Source of the DNA: JAUMXJ01 sp041781135
Lineage (GTDB): Bacteria; Bacillota; Clostridia; Peptostreptococcales; Acidaminobacteraceae
Reading direction: 5' to 3'
DNA length: 64,000 nt
NCBI GenBank assembly: GCA_041781135.1
Contig: JBHAZV010000027.1
Location: forward strand, 1 to 64,000
The notes beneath the pieces are model-generated. The model made no database searches. It was not told where the DNA came from and was given only the letters and a program-made list of their open reading frames with translations. Numbering within the stretch: the stretch's first letter is position 1; each line of letters begins with the position of its first letter. A program made the position numbers and the translations under genes. Positions 15,715 to 25,100 of the stretch are shown here, in pieces.

Positions 15715-15813
15715 AGTTCAGCAACATATAGGATTTTGGCTTTATGCAAAAATCCTTTGCTAATCTTATTCCAAAATCATCGGTTTTAGTGTAGAATGAA
15801 TATGGGAGGTTGT

Positions 15814-16191
15814 ATGCCAAAGACAATAGATTTTCTGCACAGTGCGCTGCGCGGGTCGTGGCGCAGAAATGAAGCCATAGTTTCAAATATTGCAAATTAC
15901 AACACGCCGGGGTACAAGCGCGCAGTAGTGAGCTTTGAGGATTCTCTCAGAGAGCAGCTTGAGGTTCGAGGCATGCAGACCACTCATGAAAATCATATCA
16001 AGCGGCTCAAGAGCCTCGGAGACAGTGAGTACACCGAGTATGGAACAAAATACAGAGTCGACGGAAACAATGTCGACATAAATATAGAAAATGCAGAGCT
16101 TGCAAAGAATGCGGTGTATTATCAGCTGATTACCGACGAAGTAAACGCACAGTTTCAGCGTCTTAAGACGGCGATGCGCCTCGGAAAATAA
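15814..16191 (+). CDS. flgB: Flagellar basal-body rod protein FlgB
   Basis: Proximal rod subunit of the flagellar basal body. The N-terminal rod signature appears as NEAIVSNIANYNTPGYKR (family SNNIANxxTPxYK), followed by VSFEDSLREQL. I choose ATG 15814 (125 residues), preceded by GGGAGG; an ATG at 15796 lies ahead of this site and would add six residues. First gene of the fla/che operon, as in B. subtilis, with flgC starting 18 bases after its stop. Confidence 0.93.
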   Translation: MPKTIDFLHSALRGSWRRNEAIVSNIANYNTPGYKRAVVSFEDSLREQLEVRGMQTTHENHIKRLKSLGDSEYTEYGTKYRVDGNNVDINIENAELAKNAVYYQLITDEVNAQFQRLKTAMRLGK

Positions 16192-16209
16192 ATGATTTAG
16201 CAGGTTGGT

Positions 16210-16650
16210 ATGGGATTTTTTTCAAGTATAAATATATCTGCGAGCGCTCTTACTGCCGAGCAGCTGCGGATGGATATTATCGCAGAGAATATTGCAAATG
16301 CAAATGTCACAAGAACTCCTGACGGCACGCCGTACAGGCGGAAGATGCCTGTGTTTCGGTCGCAGAGCGTTAATGGCTTTGACTTTTTTTTGAGCCGTGC
16401 ACAGGGTTCAAATCGCCTCATGAAAGGCGTTGAAGTAGCTGCTGTAGTAGAGGATCAGTCGGATTTTAAGAAAATATACAATCCGACGCATCCGGACGCC
16501 GATAGTGATGGATACGTTCGTATGCCGAATGTAGAGGTGGTAAACGAAATGATAAATCTCATATCTGCAAGCAGGGCATACGAGTCAAATATTACAGCTA
16601 TAAATACTGCAAAGCAGATGGCTATGAAGGCAATAGGTATAGGAAGGTAG
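16210..16650 (+). CDS. flgC: Flagellar basal-body rod protein FlgC
   Basis: Proximal rod protein of 146 residues. The N-terminal rod motif is SALTAEQLRMDIIAENIANA, and the C-terminal motif NVEVVNEMINLISASRAYES is the typical rod/hook C-terminal helix that packs with the N-terminus. The length is normal. It lies between flgB and fliE. Confidence 0.95.
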   Translation: MGFFSSINISASALTAEQLRMDIIAENIANANVTRTPDGTPYRRKMPVFRSQSVNGFDFFLSRAQGSNRLMKGVEVAAVVEDQSDFKKIYNPTHPDADSDGYVRMPNVEVVNEMINLISASRAYESNITAINTAKQMAMKAIGIGR

Positions 16651-16653
16651 TGA

Positions 16654-16941
16654 ATGAGGATTGAAAATATCGGCGGAAGCGCGATTTTACCCGCTAAAGC
16701 TGGCGAAATCAAGGCGGCGAGCGATTCTTTCGCAAAAATTCTCGGAGATTCCATAGCGGAGACAAACAGATTGCAGCTGGAATCGGAGAAGATGGATAAG
16801 CTTTATGCCGCGGGGCTTATCGATGATATTGCAGATGTAACTATTGCATCGACAAAGGCGGACATTGCAATATCATACACTGTCGAAGTAATAAGCAAAG
16901 TGCTGAACGCCTATAACGAAATTATGCGATTGCAAGTATAG
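16654..16941 (+). CDS. fliE: Flagellar hook-basal body complex protein FliE
   Basis: A 95-residue adaptor between the MS ring and the rod. The characteristic C-terminal segment TKADIAISYTVEVISKVLNAYNEIMRLQV-type helix is present (SYTVEVISKVLNAYNEIMRL). It begins 3 bases after flgC with the ribosome binding site AAGGTAG inside flgC. Confidence 0.93.
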   Translation: MRIENIGGSAILPAKAGEIKAASDSFAKILGDSIAETNRLQLESEKMDKLYAAGLIDDIADVTIASTKADIAISYTVEVISKVLNAYNEIMRLQV

Positions 16942-16952
16942 GCGGTGGGTTA

Positions 16953-18491
16953 ATGTTTCAAAATTTTAGGGACAGCATAAAAAGCTTCTTCGGTTCGCTC
17001 TCAAGGACGATGAAAATTGCCTTGATTTCGGGAGTTGCAGCAGGAGTGATCCTCCTTACGTTTTTGATTTTGTTTATCACGCGGACAGAATATATACCGA
17101 TTGCAAACGGTCTCGACGTGGAATCTGCGAGGCAGATAACCGGCACGTTAGACCAGCTCGGAATCCCGTGGAAAGAAGAGGGCGGTCTTACAGTTATACT
17201 TGTTCCGAAAAAAGACGTGTCGCGTGCTCGAATGGAGCTTGCAGTAACATTGAAGTCGGGAAGTATCAGCTGGGCTGATGTTTTTTCATCCGATAATTTT
17301 ACTATGACTACCGGCACAAGAGAGCAGATGTATGTGCAGGCGCAGGCGACCGAGCTTAAAAATGCCATAGAAACTCTCGAAAATGTCAAGTCCGCAAAGG
17401 TTATACTCTATATACCAAAGGACAGCAATTATTTTCTTACTTTGAACTCTGAAGCGCGGGCTTCCATTGTGCTCACGCTCGTTCCGGGCGCGCAGATGGA
17501 TAGTCGCAGCGTCAGCGGCATAACAAATCTCGTGGTCTCTGCTGTCAAAGGCCTCGAAGCAAAAAATGTGACTATTATCAATGAGCAGGGCGTGCAGCTG
17601 AATGAACAAAACACGGGAGATGCCGAATTTACTGCCTCTAATCAGTTTGAGTTAAAGTCGGGCTTCGAGAAAAAAATACAGTCAGATCTGCTCGATTTTT
17701 TAGGAACAATTTACGGCAAGGGCAATGTAGGCGTGCAGGCCTCCGTGTCTCTCGATTTTGATAAAGAGAGCGAGACGCGGACTACATATTCTCCGCCTGT
17801 CGAGGGCGAAACTACGGGATTAGTTCGATCGCTGACCCGCATACGCGAAAATGTCAGCAGCGAATCAGGGCTTGGCGTTCCCGGCACGGACACCAATACT
17901 ACTTCTGTTACAGAGGGAAGCGATACCGGCGTGTATGAAAAAGCGAGTGAAGTGCTGAATTATGAGCTGAATCAGACGGTAAAACTGCTCGAAAAAGCGG
18001 AGGGTCAGGTAAAGGAACTCAGTGTTGCCGTGCTTATAAATTCAAAAGTGCTCCAGGATGAAATCCTTACCGATGAGCATCGCGCAGAGCTTATAGACCT
18101 TGTTTCGAGGGCTGTAGGCACTCCGCAGGCCAATATCACAGTGCTTAGCAGAGAGTTTCCTGATCCGCTCAGTTCATACAATGTCTATCTCGGTGACGAC
18201 GACAGCGGTCAGTTGCAAACATTTTTGATAATTGGCGTAGCGGCTGTTGCGGCTATTTTAATTATAGTCGTAATAATTGTAATTGTCGTCAGGAAGCGCA
18301 AAAAACAGGCTGCTGAGGAAGAACAACGCAAACTCGAAGAAATCAAGAAAATTGAGGCAGAAACCGAAGAAATTCTCGGTGAAATCGGAGAAAAAGAAGA
18401 TAAGGGAAGTCCTAAATATCATATCGAGCGATTTATCGATAAAAATCCTGAGGCGGCTGTCGTGCTGCTCAGAGCGTGGATAAATGAATAG
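16953..18491 (+). CDS. fliF: Flagellar MS-ring protein FliF
   Basis: MS-ring scaffold on which the flagellum and export gate assemble. Residues about 24-46 form the first membrane helix, followed by the YscJ/FliF ring-building domain (VESARQITGTLDQLGIPW and TSGSIS-type loops), a periplasmic linker, a second helix near 427-450 (LIIGVAAVAAILIIVVIIVI), and a charged C-terminus ending AAVVLLRAWINE, the FliG-binding tail. The 512-residue length is typical for Firmicutes. Confidence 0.96.
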   Translation: MFQNFRDSIKSFFGSLSRTMKIALISGVAAGVILLTFLILFITRTEYIPIANGLDVESARQITGTLDQLGIPWKEEGGLTVILVPKKDVSRARMELAVTLKSGSISWADVFSSDNFTMTTGTREQMYVQAQATELKNAIETLENVKSAKVILYIPKDSNYFLTLNSEARASIVLTLVPGAQMDSRSVSGITNLVVSAVKGLEAKNVTIINEQGVQLNEQNTGDAEFTASNQFELKSGFEKKIQSDLLDFLGTIYGKGNVGVQASVSLDFDKESETRTTYSPPVEGETTGLVRSLTRIRENVSSESGLGVPGTDTNTTSVTEGSDTGVYEKASEVLNYELNQTVKLLEKAEGQVKELSVAVLINSKVLQDEILTDEHRAELIDLVSRAVGTPQANITVLSREFPDPLSSYNVYLGDDDSGQLQTFLIIGVAAVAAILIIVVIIVIVVRKRKKQAAEEEQRKLEEIKKIEAETEEILGEIGEKEDKGSPKYHIERFIDKNPEAAVVLLRAWINE

Positions 18492-18498
18492 GTGTTAA

Positions 18499-19512
18499 AT
18501 GTCAAGTAAAAAAAGTAAACTCAGCGGGAAAAGCAAGGCGGCGATATTGCTTATTGCACTAGGACCGGAGCGAAGCGCAAGCCTTTTCAGTCATATGCAT
18601 GAGGATGAGATCGAATCGCTGACCCTCGAGATAGCAAGTCTGCAAAGAATATTGCCGCAGGAGAAAGATGCGGTTTTAGAGGAGTTTTATCAAATTTGTG
18701 TCGCGCAGGAATTTATTGCAGAGGGCGGTATAAATTACGCGAAGGAAGTCCTCGAAAAGGCTATGGGTTCACATAAGGCACTGGAAATTATTAACAGACT
18801 CACATCTTCGCTTCAGGTCAAACCGTTTGACTTTGTAAAAAAGACGGATGCAAGCCAGCTGCTGAGTTTTATTCAAAATGAGCATCCTCAGACTCTTGCG
18901 CTGATACTTTCTTACCTGAATCCCAATCAGGCCGCTCAGGTGCTGTCATCGCTGCCGCAGAACAAGCAGGCGGATGTCGCCGCGCGTATCGCGCTCATGG
19001 GTTCTACATCTCCGGAAGTTATCAAGGAAGTTGAAAATGTGCTCGAAAAGAAGCTTTCTTCTCTCGTGACTCAGGATTACTCGCTCACAGGCGGTATTCA
19101 GTCAATAGTAGAAATACTCAACGCCGTAGACAGAGGTACGGAGAAATATATTTTGGAAACCCTCGAAATACAAAATGCCGAACTTGTGGAAGAAATTCGT
19201 AAGAAAATGTTTGTATTCGAAGATATTGTCCATCTTGAAGGCGTTGCTGTCCAGCGTTTCCTGCGCGAAGTGGATAATTCGGATCTTGCCGTGGCTCTCA
19301 AGACAGCTACCGAGGAGCTCAAAGACATGATTTTTGCAAATATGTCGTCACGTATGCGCGAAATGCTTCAGGAGGATATGGATTTTATGGGTCCTGTCAG
19401 ACTTAGGGATGTCGAGGATGCTCAGCAAAAAATTGTCAATATTATCAGAAAACTCGAAGAAGCCAACGAAATCAATATTTCTCGCGGCGGGGGTGATGAG
19501 CTGATTGTCTGA
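18499..19512 (+). CDS. fliG: Flagellar motor switch protein FliG
   Basis: Rotor protein that couples stator force to the C-ring. The N-terminal domain shows LSGKSKAAILLIALGPE, the middle domain has the EHPQTLALILSYL motif, and the C-terminal torque domain ends with the charged helix region (DSLAVALKT-like NSDLAVALKTATEELKDMI, then MSSRMREMLQEDMDFMGPVR). All are canonical. The length of 337 is normal. It overlaps fliH by 8 bases. Confidence 0.97.
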   Translation: MSSKKSKLSGKSKAAILLIALGPERSASLFSHMHEDEIESLTLEIASLQRILPQEKDAVLEEFYQICVAQEFIAEGGINYAKEVLEKAMGSHKALEIINRLTSSLQVKPFDFVKKTDASQLLSFIQNEHPQTLALILSYLNPNQAAQVLSSLPQNKQADVAARIALMGSTSPEVIKEVENVLEKKLSSLVTQDYSLTGGIQSIVEILNAVDRGTEKYILETLEIQNAELVEEIRKKMFVFEDIVHLEGVAVQRFLREVDNSDLAVALKTATEELKDMIFANMSSRMREMLQEDMDFMGPVRLRDVEDAQQKIVNIIRKLEEANEINISRGGGDELIV

Positions 19513-20284
19513 TTCGAAATTATTCAAAAAGCGTGAAATACAGTTGAATAACGAGTCTTTTGTCGTCTCGCTTCCAAAGCGCAGTCGTTCGGAATCTGCT
19601 GCGGCTGATGCAACCGGGAATCCCTCTGCGGAGATAACTCACAGCGATCTTGCGAAGGCCGAGAGCAGGCATATTATCGAGGAAGCCGAAAATGACGCAA
19701 GGGCAATTGTTGCCGAGGCAAAAAATTCTGCGGAATCCATAATTTTGGAAGCCTACGACAGAGCCGAGGAAATCCGCAAAAATGCCGAGCGCGAGGGTTA
19801 TGACGCAGGCAGAGCTGCTGCCGATGCAGAGTATCAGTCGAGATTTGCCGAGATGACCTCAGAACTATCGGATCTAAAAAAAGAATTGCTTTCTGCTCGC
19901 GAAAGACTTTTTCGCGAGGTCGAGCACGAAGCGGTCAATCTGGCGCTTCTTGCCGTTGAGAATATACTTGGAAAAAAAACATCGTCGGATGAAAATCTCA
20001 TATCGACGCTTGTGAATAAGGCTGTAGCAGGGCTCACCGGAATAAGCCATATTTCGGTGAGGATATCGAGCAGCGATGCCGAACAGGCGGAAAGTATACG
20101 TACTAAACTGATGTATGGCGCTGATAGAATAGAGTCGGTGGATATAAAAATAGATGAAGTGCTGCCAAAGGGAAGCTGCATCGTAGAAACAGACAGGGGT
20201 ATTATAGATTCAAGTATCGACAGGCAGCTTGCAAGGTTAAAAACGGATGTGCTTCAGCTTTTAGGAGATATGTCCGGTGCTTGA
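19505..20284 (+). CDS. fliH: Flagellar assembly protein FliH
   Basis: FliH is a stalk protein that regulates and anchors the export ATPase FliI. The protein (259 residues) has a variable N-terminus, a long helical middle rich in Ala, Glu and Arg (about 55-135, with GxxxG-like AGRAAADAEY), and a C-terminal V-type ATPase subunit E-like domain (NLALLAVENILGKK, VEVLPKGSC-like IDEVLPKGSCIVETDRGIID). It starts with TTG inside fliG, with GGGGGTGATG upstream, and overlaps fliI by 8 bases. Confidence 0.9.
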   Translation: MSDSKLFKKREIQLNNESFVVSLPKRSRSESAAADATGNPSAEITHSDLAKAESRHIIEEAENDARAIVAEAKNSAESIILEAYDRAEEIRKNAEREGYDAGRAAADAEYQSRFAEMTSELSDLKKELLSARERLFREVEHEAVNLALLAVENILGKKTSSDENLISTLVNKAVAGLTGISHISVRISSSDAEQAESIRTKLMYGADRIESVDIKIDEVLPKGSCIVETDRGIIDSSIDRQLARLKTDVLQLLGDMSGA

Positions 20285-21578
20285 AAAATACAGACAGTTG
20301 GTCGAGACGAGCAGCTTTATGCAATACACCGGTCATGTAAGCAAGATAATCGGTCTAATGATCGAGTCGACCGGACCGGTGGTTGAAATTGGCGAGGTGT
20401 GCAAGATTTATTCGCTTCGCGACAGCACAAAGGTGCTCGGAGAGGTTGTCGGCTTTAACGACGACAAGGTTCTGCTTATGCCGCTCGGCGACATGGGCGG
20501 CATAGGTCCGGGTTCGAAGGTAATAGCGCTCGGACACAGATTTATTGTAGATGTCTCTACGAATCTGCTCGGCAGGATACTGGATGGATTGGGGAAACCC
20601 ATGGATGGCAAGCCCAAGGTGCTTCCGGAGCGCAGGTATCCCATAAATAACGATCCTCCTAATCCGCTGATTAGGAATAGAATATTGGAGCCGATGCCGC
20701 TTGGGATAAAGGCTATCGATGCGCTTCTCACGGTAGGAAAGGGTCAGCGAGTCGGGATTTTTGCCGGTTCGGGCGTAGGAAAATCCACGCTGCTCGGCAT
20801 GATAGCGCGCAATACAGCGGCTGACGTCAATGTGATCGCCCTTGTAGGCGAAAGAGGCAGGGAAGTCAGAGAGTTTATAGAGAATGATCTGGGGGCGGAG
20901 GGTCTTGCCCGTTCTGTCGTTATAGTGGCGACATCCGACAAGCCCGCGCTTGTGAGGGTGAAGGCTGCGCTTATTGCAACTACAATAGCGGAGTATTTCA
21001 GGGATCTCGGCAAGGATGTGGTGCTGATGATGGATTCCGTAACAAGATTTTCCATGGCGCAGAGGGAGATTGGTCTTGCCGTCGGTGAGCCGCCGGTTAC
21101 GAGGGGTTATCCGCCGTCCGTGTTTGGAATACTTCCGAGGCTTTTGGAGAGGGCGGGCAGCTCTGATGTAGGCTCGATCACCGGGCTCTATACGGTGCTT
21201 GTCGACGGGGACGATTTTAATGAGCCGATTTCCGACGCCGCAAGGGGGATACTTGACGGTCACATTATGCTTAAAAGAAAGCTTGCTTCAAAAGGTCACT
21301 ATCCTGCGATAGACGTAATGGAGAGCGCTTCGCGCGTTATGCCGAATATAGTCACAAAAGAGCATCTTGACGATGTGATACGCTTTAAGGATATACTTGC
21401 TACTTACAACAATTCCGAGGATCTCATAAATATCGGCGCGTATCCGCGCGGCACCAATCCGAAAATCGACGAGGCGATAGATAAAAATCCGGCGTTTGAC
21501 GATTTTCTGAGACAGCGCACATACGAGAATCAGAGTATAGAGGAGAGTATTTCTATGCTTGCCCGTATTGTGAGGTAG
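20277..21578 (+). CDS. fliI: Flagellum-specific ATPase FliI
   Basis: F1-beta-like ATPase that energises flagellar type III export. Walker A is AGSGVGKSTLLG (near residue 163), with VGERGREVREFIEN, the Walker B region DVVLMMDSVTRFSMAQREIG, and the export-type GEPPVTRGYPPSVF motif. The start is GTG inside the end of fliH. The length of 433 is normal. A long minus-strand open frame opposite it is a shadow. Confidence 0.97.
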   Translation: MLEKYRQLVETSSFMQYTGHVSKIIGLMIESTGPVVEIGEVCKIYSLRDSTKVLGEVVGFNDDKVLLMPLGDMGGIGPGSKVIALGHRFIVDVSTNLLGRILDGLGKPMDGKPKVLPERRYPINNDPPNPLIRNRILEPMPLGIKAIDALLTVGKGQRVGIFAGSGVGKSTLLGMIARNTAADVNVIALVGERGREVREFIENDLGAEGLARSVVIVATSDKPALVRVKAALIATTIAEYFRDLGKDVVLMMDSVTRFSMAQREIGLAVGEPPVTRGYPPSVFGILPRLLERAGSSDVGSITGLYTVLVDGDDFNEPISDAARGILDGHIMLKRKLASKGHYPAIDVMESASRVMPNIVTKEHLDDVIRFKDILATYNNSEDLINIGAYPRGTNPKIDEAIDKNPAFDDFLRQRTYENQSIEESISMLARIVR

Positions 21579-21582
21579 CTTT

Positions 21583-22041
21583 TTGAAAAAATTTAATTTT
21601 AGATTTGAAGCCATCCTTAAAATGCGGATCGAAAGAGAGGAAACCATCGGTAAAGAGCTTGGCGAGCTTCAGGTTAGGCTGGAGCGGTTGAATGCTGCCG
21701 TTGCCGGTGTCAATGCAAGGATTTCCGAAGATATAGCCGCTCGGCAGGATGCCGCGGTGCTGGGGCTCAGCGTGGCAGAGTTTCAGCAGAGGGCGGCAGG
21801 GATTGCGTATCTCGAAAAAAAACGCAGCGAGCTTTTGATAGAAAAACTGGGGTTGGAGTCGAGCATAGAAGATAAGAAAATAGAACTCACCGAGGCGATG
21901 AAGGACAGAAAGACTATGGAAAAACTCAAAGAGAACGCTTTTCAGGAATATATGGAAGCATTCGAAAAAAACGAACAAAAAATTACAGACGAGCTCGTTT
22001 CATACAATGGCGCAAAAAAGAGCGCAGAAAATGATTTATAG
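21583..22041 (+). CDS. fliJ: Flagellar export protein FliJ
   Basis: A 152-residue antiparallel coiled-coil chaperone-escort that contacts FliI and FlhA. Nearly the whole sequence is charged heptads, beginning KKFNFRFEAILKMRIEREET, the typical FliJ start. The start codon is TTG with GAGG upstream in the end of fliI. The position between fliI and ylxF agrees with B. subtilis. Confidence 0.88.
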   Translation: MKKFNFRFEAILKMRIEREETIGKELGELQVRLERLNAAVAGVNARISEDIAARQDAAVLGLSVAEFQQRAAGIAYLEKKRSELLIEKLGLESSIEDKKIELTEAMKDRKTMEKLKENAFQEYMEAFEKNEQKITDELVSYNGAKKSAENDL

Positions 22042-22048
22042 GTGAATT

Positions 22049-23308
22049 ATGGCTGAAAACAACGAAGCTGTTGAAAAAGACGGACAGGCAAAGGAAAATA
22101 AAGAACAAAAAAAGGGCGGCGGTCTTGGCTGTCTGATTACGCTGCTCATTATACTGCTGACACCTGTCTTGGTAGTTGCGGGAATGTACTTTCTCAGCAG
22201 GGATTTTAAGTTTTTTGCAAACAGAGTTATGTCGCAGCTCCCCGGATCTGTTGGCGATTATTTTGCATCCCAGCCGACAAGAGCGGACGAACTGCAGGTT
22301 GTTAAAGAGGCAGCAGACTTTATTATGACCATCGACGATTCGAGGATCGTAGATAAACTAAAGCTGATAAGATCCCAGGACAGGCGTTTTTATGATGATT
22401 TGATAAAAGAAATGCTGAGACTCAATCCTAACAGGACCCGTATGCTGCTCGAATCCATGCGGGATACTGAAGAGCAGAGGAGTATTCTGGACATTATAAA
22501 GAGCGATATCGAACAGGAAAAGGAGGAGGAAATAAAAAATTTTGTCGAGTATCTTACGACTCTCACCATTGAGGAAGCTGCGGTTGAAATAGAGAGGATC
22601 TGCAGGGAATACGGCGGACACGCGCGCGCCGCAAGGTATTTTGATTCTATGGAAGAGAGGACGGCGTCCAGGATTCTCTATTTGCTGAATAATGATAATC
22701 GAAATCAAATATTTGCCCTGCTTTCGACAGCAAAGGCAAACCGCCTGCGCGGCGAACGTTCAAAGGACCAAAAGCGCCTTACGGAGCTCGAACAGCTTGC
22801 GGTCGTGCTGAAGCGGGAGACCGGCGCTAATATTGCTGCCGAACTTGAAAAGATGGTCGACGAGGATAAGGTAACCCTGCTCAGACTGCTTGGTCCAAGG
22901 GTTGCGGGGCTTGGGCTTGCAAGCTTTGCTGAAACGGAACAGGTTTTTACTTTGATAGCGAGAGTTAAGAACGCGGAGATTGCGGAAAAAGGGCGCGATG
23001 ATGTAACACCTGATATGCTGAAAGCGCTAAAGGTATACCGCGACTATGCCGATAAGGTAAATGAGCTTACGGAGGTCTATCTGAAGATGGACTCCGCCAG
23101 GGTCGTCCAAGTCATTCGCGATATAATGATCAATTCAGGGCCTGAGACATTGTATCGGCTTGATAACGGCGATTATATAGAGATTTCCGACATGGATCTG
23201 GTGACTGATATACTCGGCAAATTCTCTCAGAAAAAGCTTGCAGAGATATTATCCGGTCTTGATGATACTCTGGCATCGGAACTTACAAGAAGGATGGTCC
23301 TGCCATAG
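22049..23308 (+). CDS. YlxF-like membrane-anchored protein with MgtE-N-like repeats
   Basis: It holds the place of B. subtilis ylxF between fliJ and fliK. Visible parts are a charged cytoplasmic tail (1-24), one membrane helix (about 27-48, LITLLIILLTPVLVVAGMYF), and a long helical region resembling the MgtE intracellular N-domain, with repeated EEAA and LxxLxxxL helices and a phrase similar to DxLxxLxPxxAA. At 419 residues it is roughly double the length of simpler YlxF proteins, apparently through repetition of the helical domain. It may be a MotE-like chaperone for stator or hook proteins; that is inference. Confidence 0.7.
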   Translation: MAENNEAVEKDGQAKENKEQKKGGGLGCLITLLIILLTPVLVVAGMYFLSRDFKFFANRVMSQLPGSVGDYFASQPTRADELQVVKEAADFIMTIDDSRIVDKLKLIRSQDRRFYDDLIKEMLRLNPNRTRMLLESMRDTEEQRSILDIIKSDIEQEKEEEIKNFVEYLTTLTIEEAAVEIERICREYGGHARAARYFDSMEERTASRILYLLNNDNRNQIFALLSTAKANRLRGERSKDQKRLTELEQLAVVLKRETGANIAAELEKMVDEDKVTLLRLLGPRVAGLGLASFAETEQVFTLIARVKNAEIAEKGRDDVTPDMLKALKVYRDYADKVNELTEVYLKMDSARVVQVIRDIMINSGPETLYRLDNGDYIEISDMDLVTDILGKFSQKKLAEILSGLDDTLASELTRRMVLP

Positions 23309-23317
23309 GAGGTGTTA

Positions 23318-24634
23318 ATGGAAGTTAGGGATGTTTTTATCCCGAGTCCGGCTCAAGTACCTGTCGTCAAGGCGGCAGAGATTCCAAAGGTGCAGTTTAG
23401 TCAAGTGATGGAACAGTGTCGCGCCGCCGAAAAACCGGCAGCCGCGCCAACCCAGGTTCAAAATTCGGCGCAAGGTCCGGCAAAGGATTCGGCGCAAATT
23501 CGGTCGGAGAGCGTTTCCGAAGTCGAAGTTCAGCTGCGGCAGACGGCGGAGAGTGCAGAAGCGGAGGAAGCGGCTGTAGATGCAAGTACGGCAGAAGATA
23601 CAGATGTGACCGCCGAGCAGGAGATCGATCTGGCAGAGAGCTTTGCGGATTTAGAAAGCATGGTTGCGGCTATTTTGAACGAACCGAGAGAACCGCAGGC
23701 GGACAGAGCTCCCGAACCAGTGACGGAAGCCGATTCCGGCTCTATTGACAGAATGATGCAGGAGCATACGTCAAAAGTGATTGAAAATCATTATTTTGCT
23801 GCTGATGTCACAGAAAAGGCGGAGATGAACGGGAAATTGATGGATGTCATCTTGGAACCGCAAATTCAGCGGAATGTGGCAGAAATTGAAACAAAATCTG
23901 AAGCGGTTGCCGCAATTTTATCTGATTCCGTTGACAGCGCTTCGGGTTCGCAAATGGAAGAAAATGTCGAAGCGTATGCCGAGATAAGCGCCAAATCAAA
24001 TGTTAAATCCGAGCCGCAGATTTCAAAATCTGATGCAGAGAATGTCAGGACGGGCGAAGGCGCTTCAAAAATGACGCTTGAGGTCAAGCCGGAAAATTCG
24101 GGCGAAAACGGCAGCGGAGACGCCGGGGAAAAAGGTAAAAAAACGGCTCATGAATTCAGCGTGGCGGCCGGAACGCATCGGACGGAAAACGTAAAGCACT
24201 ACGAAGTCATGAATGCCAAGGCGGATGCGCCGGTTTCGATAGCGAGACAGGTAGCCGAAGCGGTGGTAGTGGATGTTAAACTCTTGCCTACCGGACAGAC
24301 GGTAGAAGTGCAGCTTACGCCGGAGCACCTGGGAAAGGTGGTTATGAAGCTGGAACTCCAGGAGGGCGTGATCACAGCTAATATAAAGGTCGAGAATCAG
24401 GAGGTCAAGTCTGCGCTTGAAGCTTCGATACAGGAGCTCAGGAATTCACTGACAGAAAAGGGAATAACCGTAAAGGAAGTCAGCGTAGAGATCAATAAGG
24501 ACGGTCATCGCGGCGGACAGCAGTACAGTGGCGGAAACGGACGACAGAAGGGCGGCGAAGAAGAGACAAAGCGATTCGAACTAAAGACGGAAAAGGAGGA
24601 ACAGATTGAGTATAACAGGCACGATATCCGATGA
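23318..24634 (+). CDS. fliK: Flagellar hook-length control protein FliK
   Basis: The secreted molecular ruler that measures the hook and switches export specificity at FlhB. The N-terminal 330 residues are a low-complexity, Ala/Glu-rich ruler; the C-terminal Flg_hook domain is clear: VDVKLLPTGQTVEVQLTPEH, LGKVVMKLEL, LRNSLTEKGITVKEVSVEI. I choose ATG 23318 (438 residues) because AGGAGGT lies just upstream; an in-frame GTG 6 bases before it is inside that site. The gene overlaps flgD by 29 bases. Confidence 0.92.
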   Translation: MEVRDVFIPSPAQVPVVKAAEIPKVQFSQVMEQCRAAEKPAAAPTQVQNSAQGPAKDSAQIRSESVSEVEVQLRQTAESAEAEEAAVDASTAEDTDVTAEQEIDLAESFADLESMVAAILNEPREPQADRAPEPVTEADSGSIDRMMQEHTSKVIENHYFAADVTEKAEMNGKLMDVILEPQIQRNVAEIETKSEAVAAILSDSVDSASGSQMEENVEAYAEISAKSNVKSEPQISKSDAENVRTGEGASKMTLEVKPENSGENGSGDAGEKGKKTAHEFSVAAGTHRTENVKHYEVMNAKADAPVSIARQVAEAVVVDVKLLPTGQTVEVQLTPEHLGKVVMKLELQEGVITANIKVENQEVKSALEASIQELRNSLTEKGITVKEVSVEINKDGHRGGQQYSGGNGRQKGGEEETKRFELKTEKEEQIEYNRHDIR

Positions 24635-25100
24635 TTCTCGTCTGCTTTTGGACAGGATTGCAAATGATCCCAAAAATAAGGCGAGATTAAAATCTCAGTC
24701 ACTTGACAAAGACGCGTTTTTTAAGCTGATGTTGGAGCAGCTGAAAAATCAGGATCCGATGAGTCCGATGGACAACAGCGCAATGATTTCACAGATGTCG
24801 CAGTTCTCTACGATGGAACAGCTCGGCAACATGGTCAAGACTCAGAGCGATATGTATAAGGCGGCTCAGGAAACAAACAACTATTTGAAAGTTATTGCGG
24901 AAAACGCGGGCAGCGGCGATTCGGGCGCAGAAATACTGACGGAGCTAAAAAAAATGAACAGGCTGCTCGAAGAATACATTCCGGTGTCACAGGATGGCGG
25001 CAAAATAGATCAGCTTTTGGAATTACTGCTTGCCGGAGCTCAGACGGATTCGCAGAGCGGGGATGCAGGCGGTGACGAATCGGGAGCAGATGGCATATGA
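24606..25100 (+). CDS. flgD: Flagellar hook assembly scaffold FlgD
   Basis: Hook cap protein needed for polymerisation of FlgE. The N-terminal family signature is clear: LDKDAFFKLMLEQLKNQDP followed by MSPMDN and QFSTMEQL. At 164 residues it lacks the large C-terminal FN3/tudor domains of enterobacterial FlgD, as usual for Firmicutes. The start is TTG, supported by AAAGGAGGA seven bases upstream, and lies inside fliK in another frame. Confidence 0.92.
   Translation: MSITGTISDDSRLLLDRIANDPKNKARLKSQSLDKDAFFKLMLEQLKNQDPMSPMDNSAMISQMSQFSTMEQLGNMVKTQSDMYKAAQETNNYLKVIAENAGSGDSGAEILTELKKMNRLLEEYIPVSQDGGKIDQLLELLLAGAQTDSQSGDAGGDESGADGI

Noticed and set aside
15789..15797. TAGAAT just upstream of flgB as the operon -10 element
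   Set aside because: The predicted transcription start would fall inside the flgB Shine-Dalgarno and no -35 is present.
20355..21263. 302-residue open frame on the minus strand opposite fliI
   Set aside because: A shadow of the highly conserved ATPase gene, with Arg/His-rich composition typical of antisense frames.
23416..23748. 110-residue Arg/Gly/Ser-rich frame inside fliK
   Set aside because: An out-of-frame shadow of the low-complexity FliK ruler region without a ribosome binding site.
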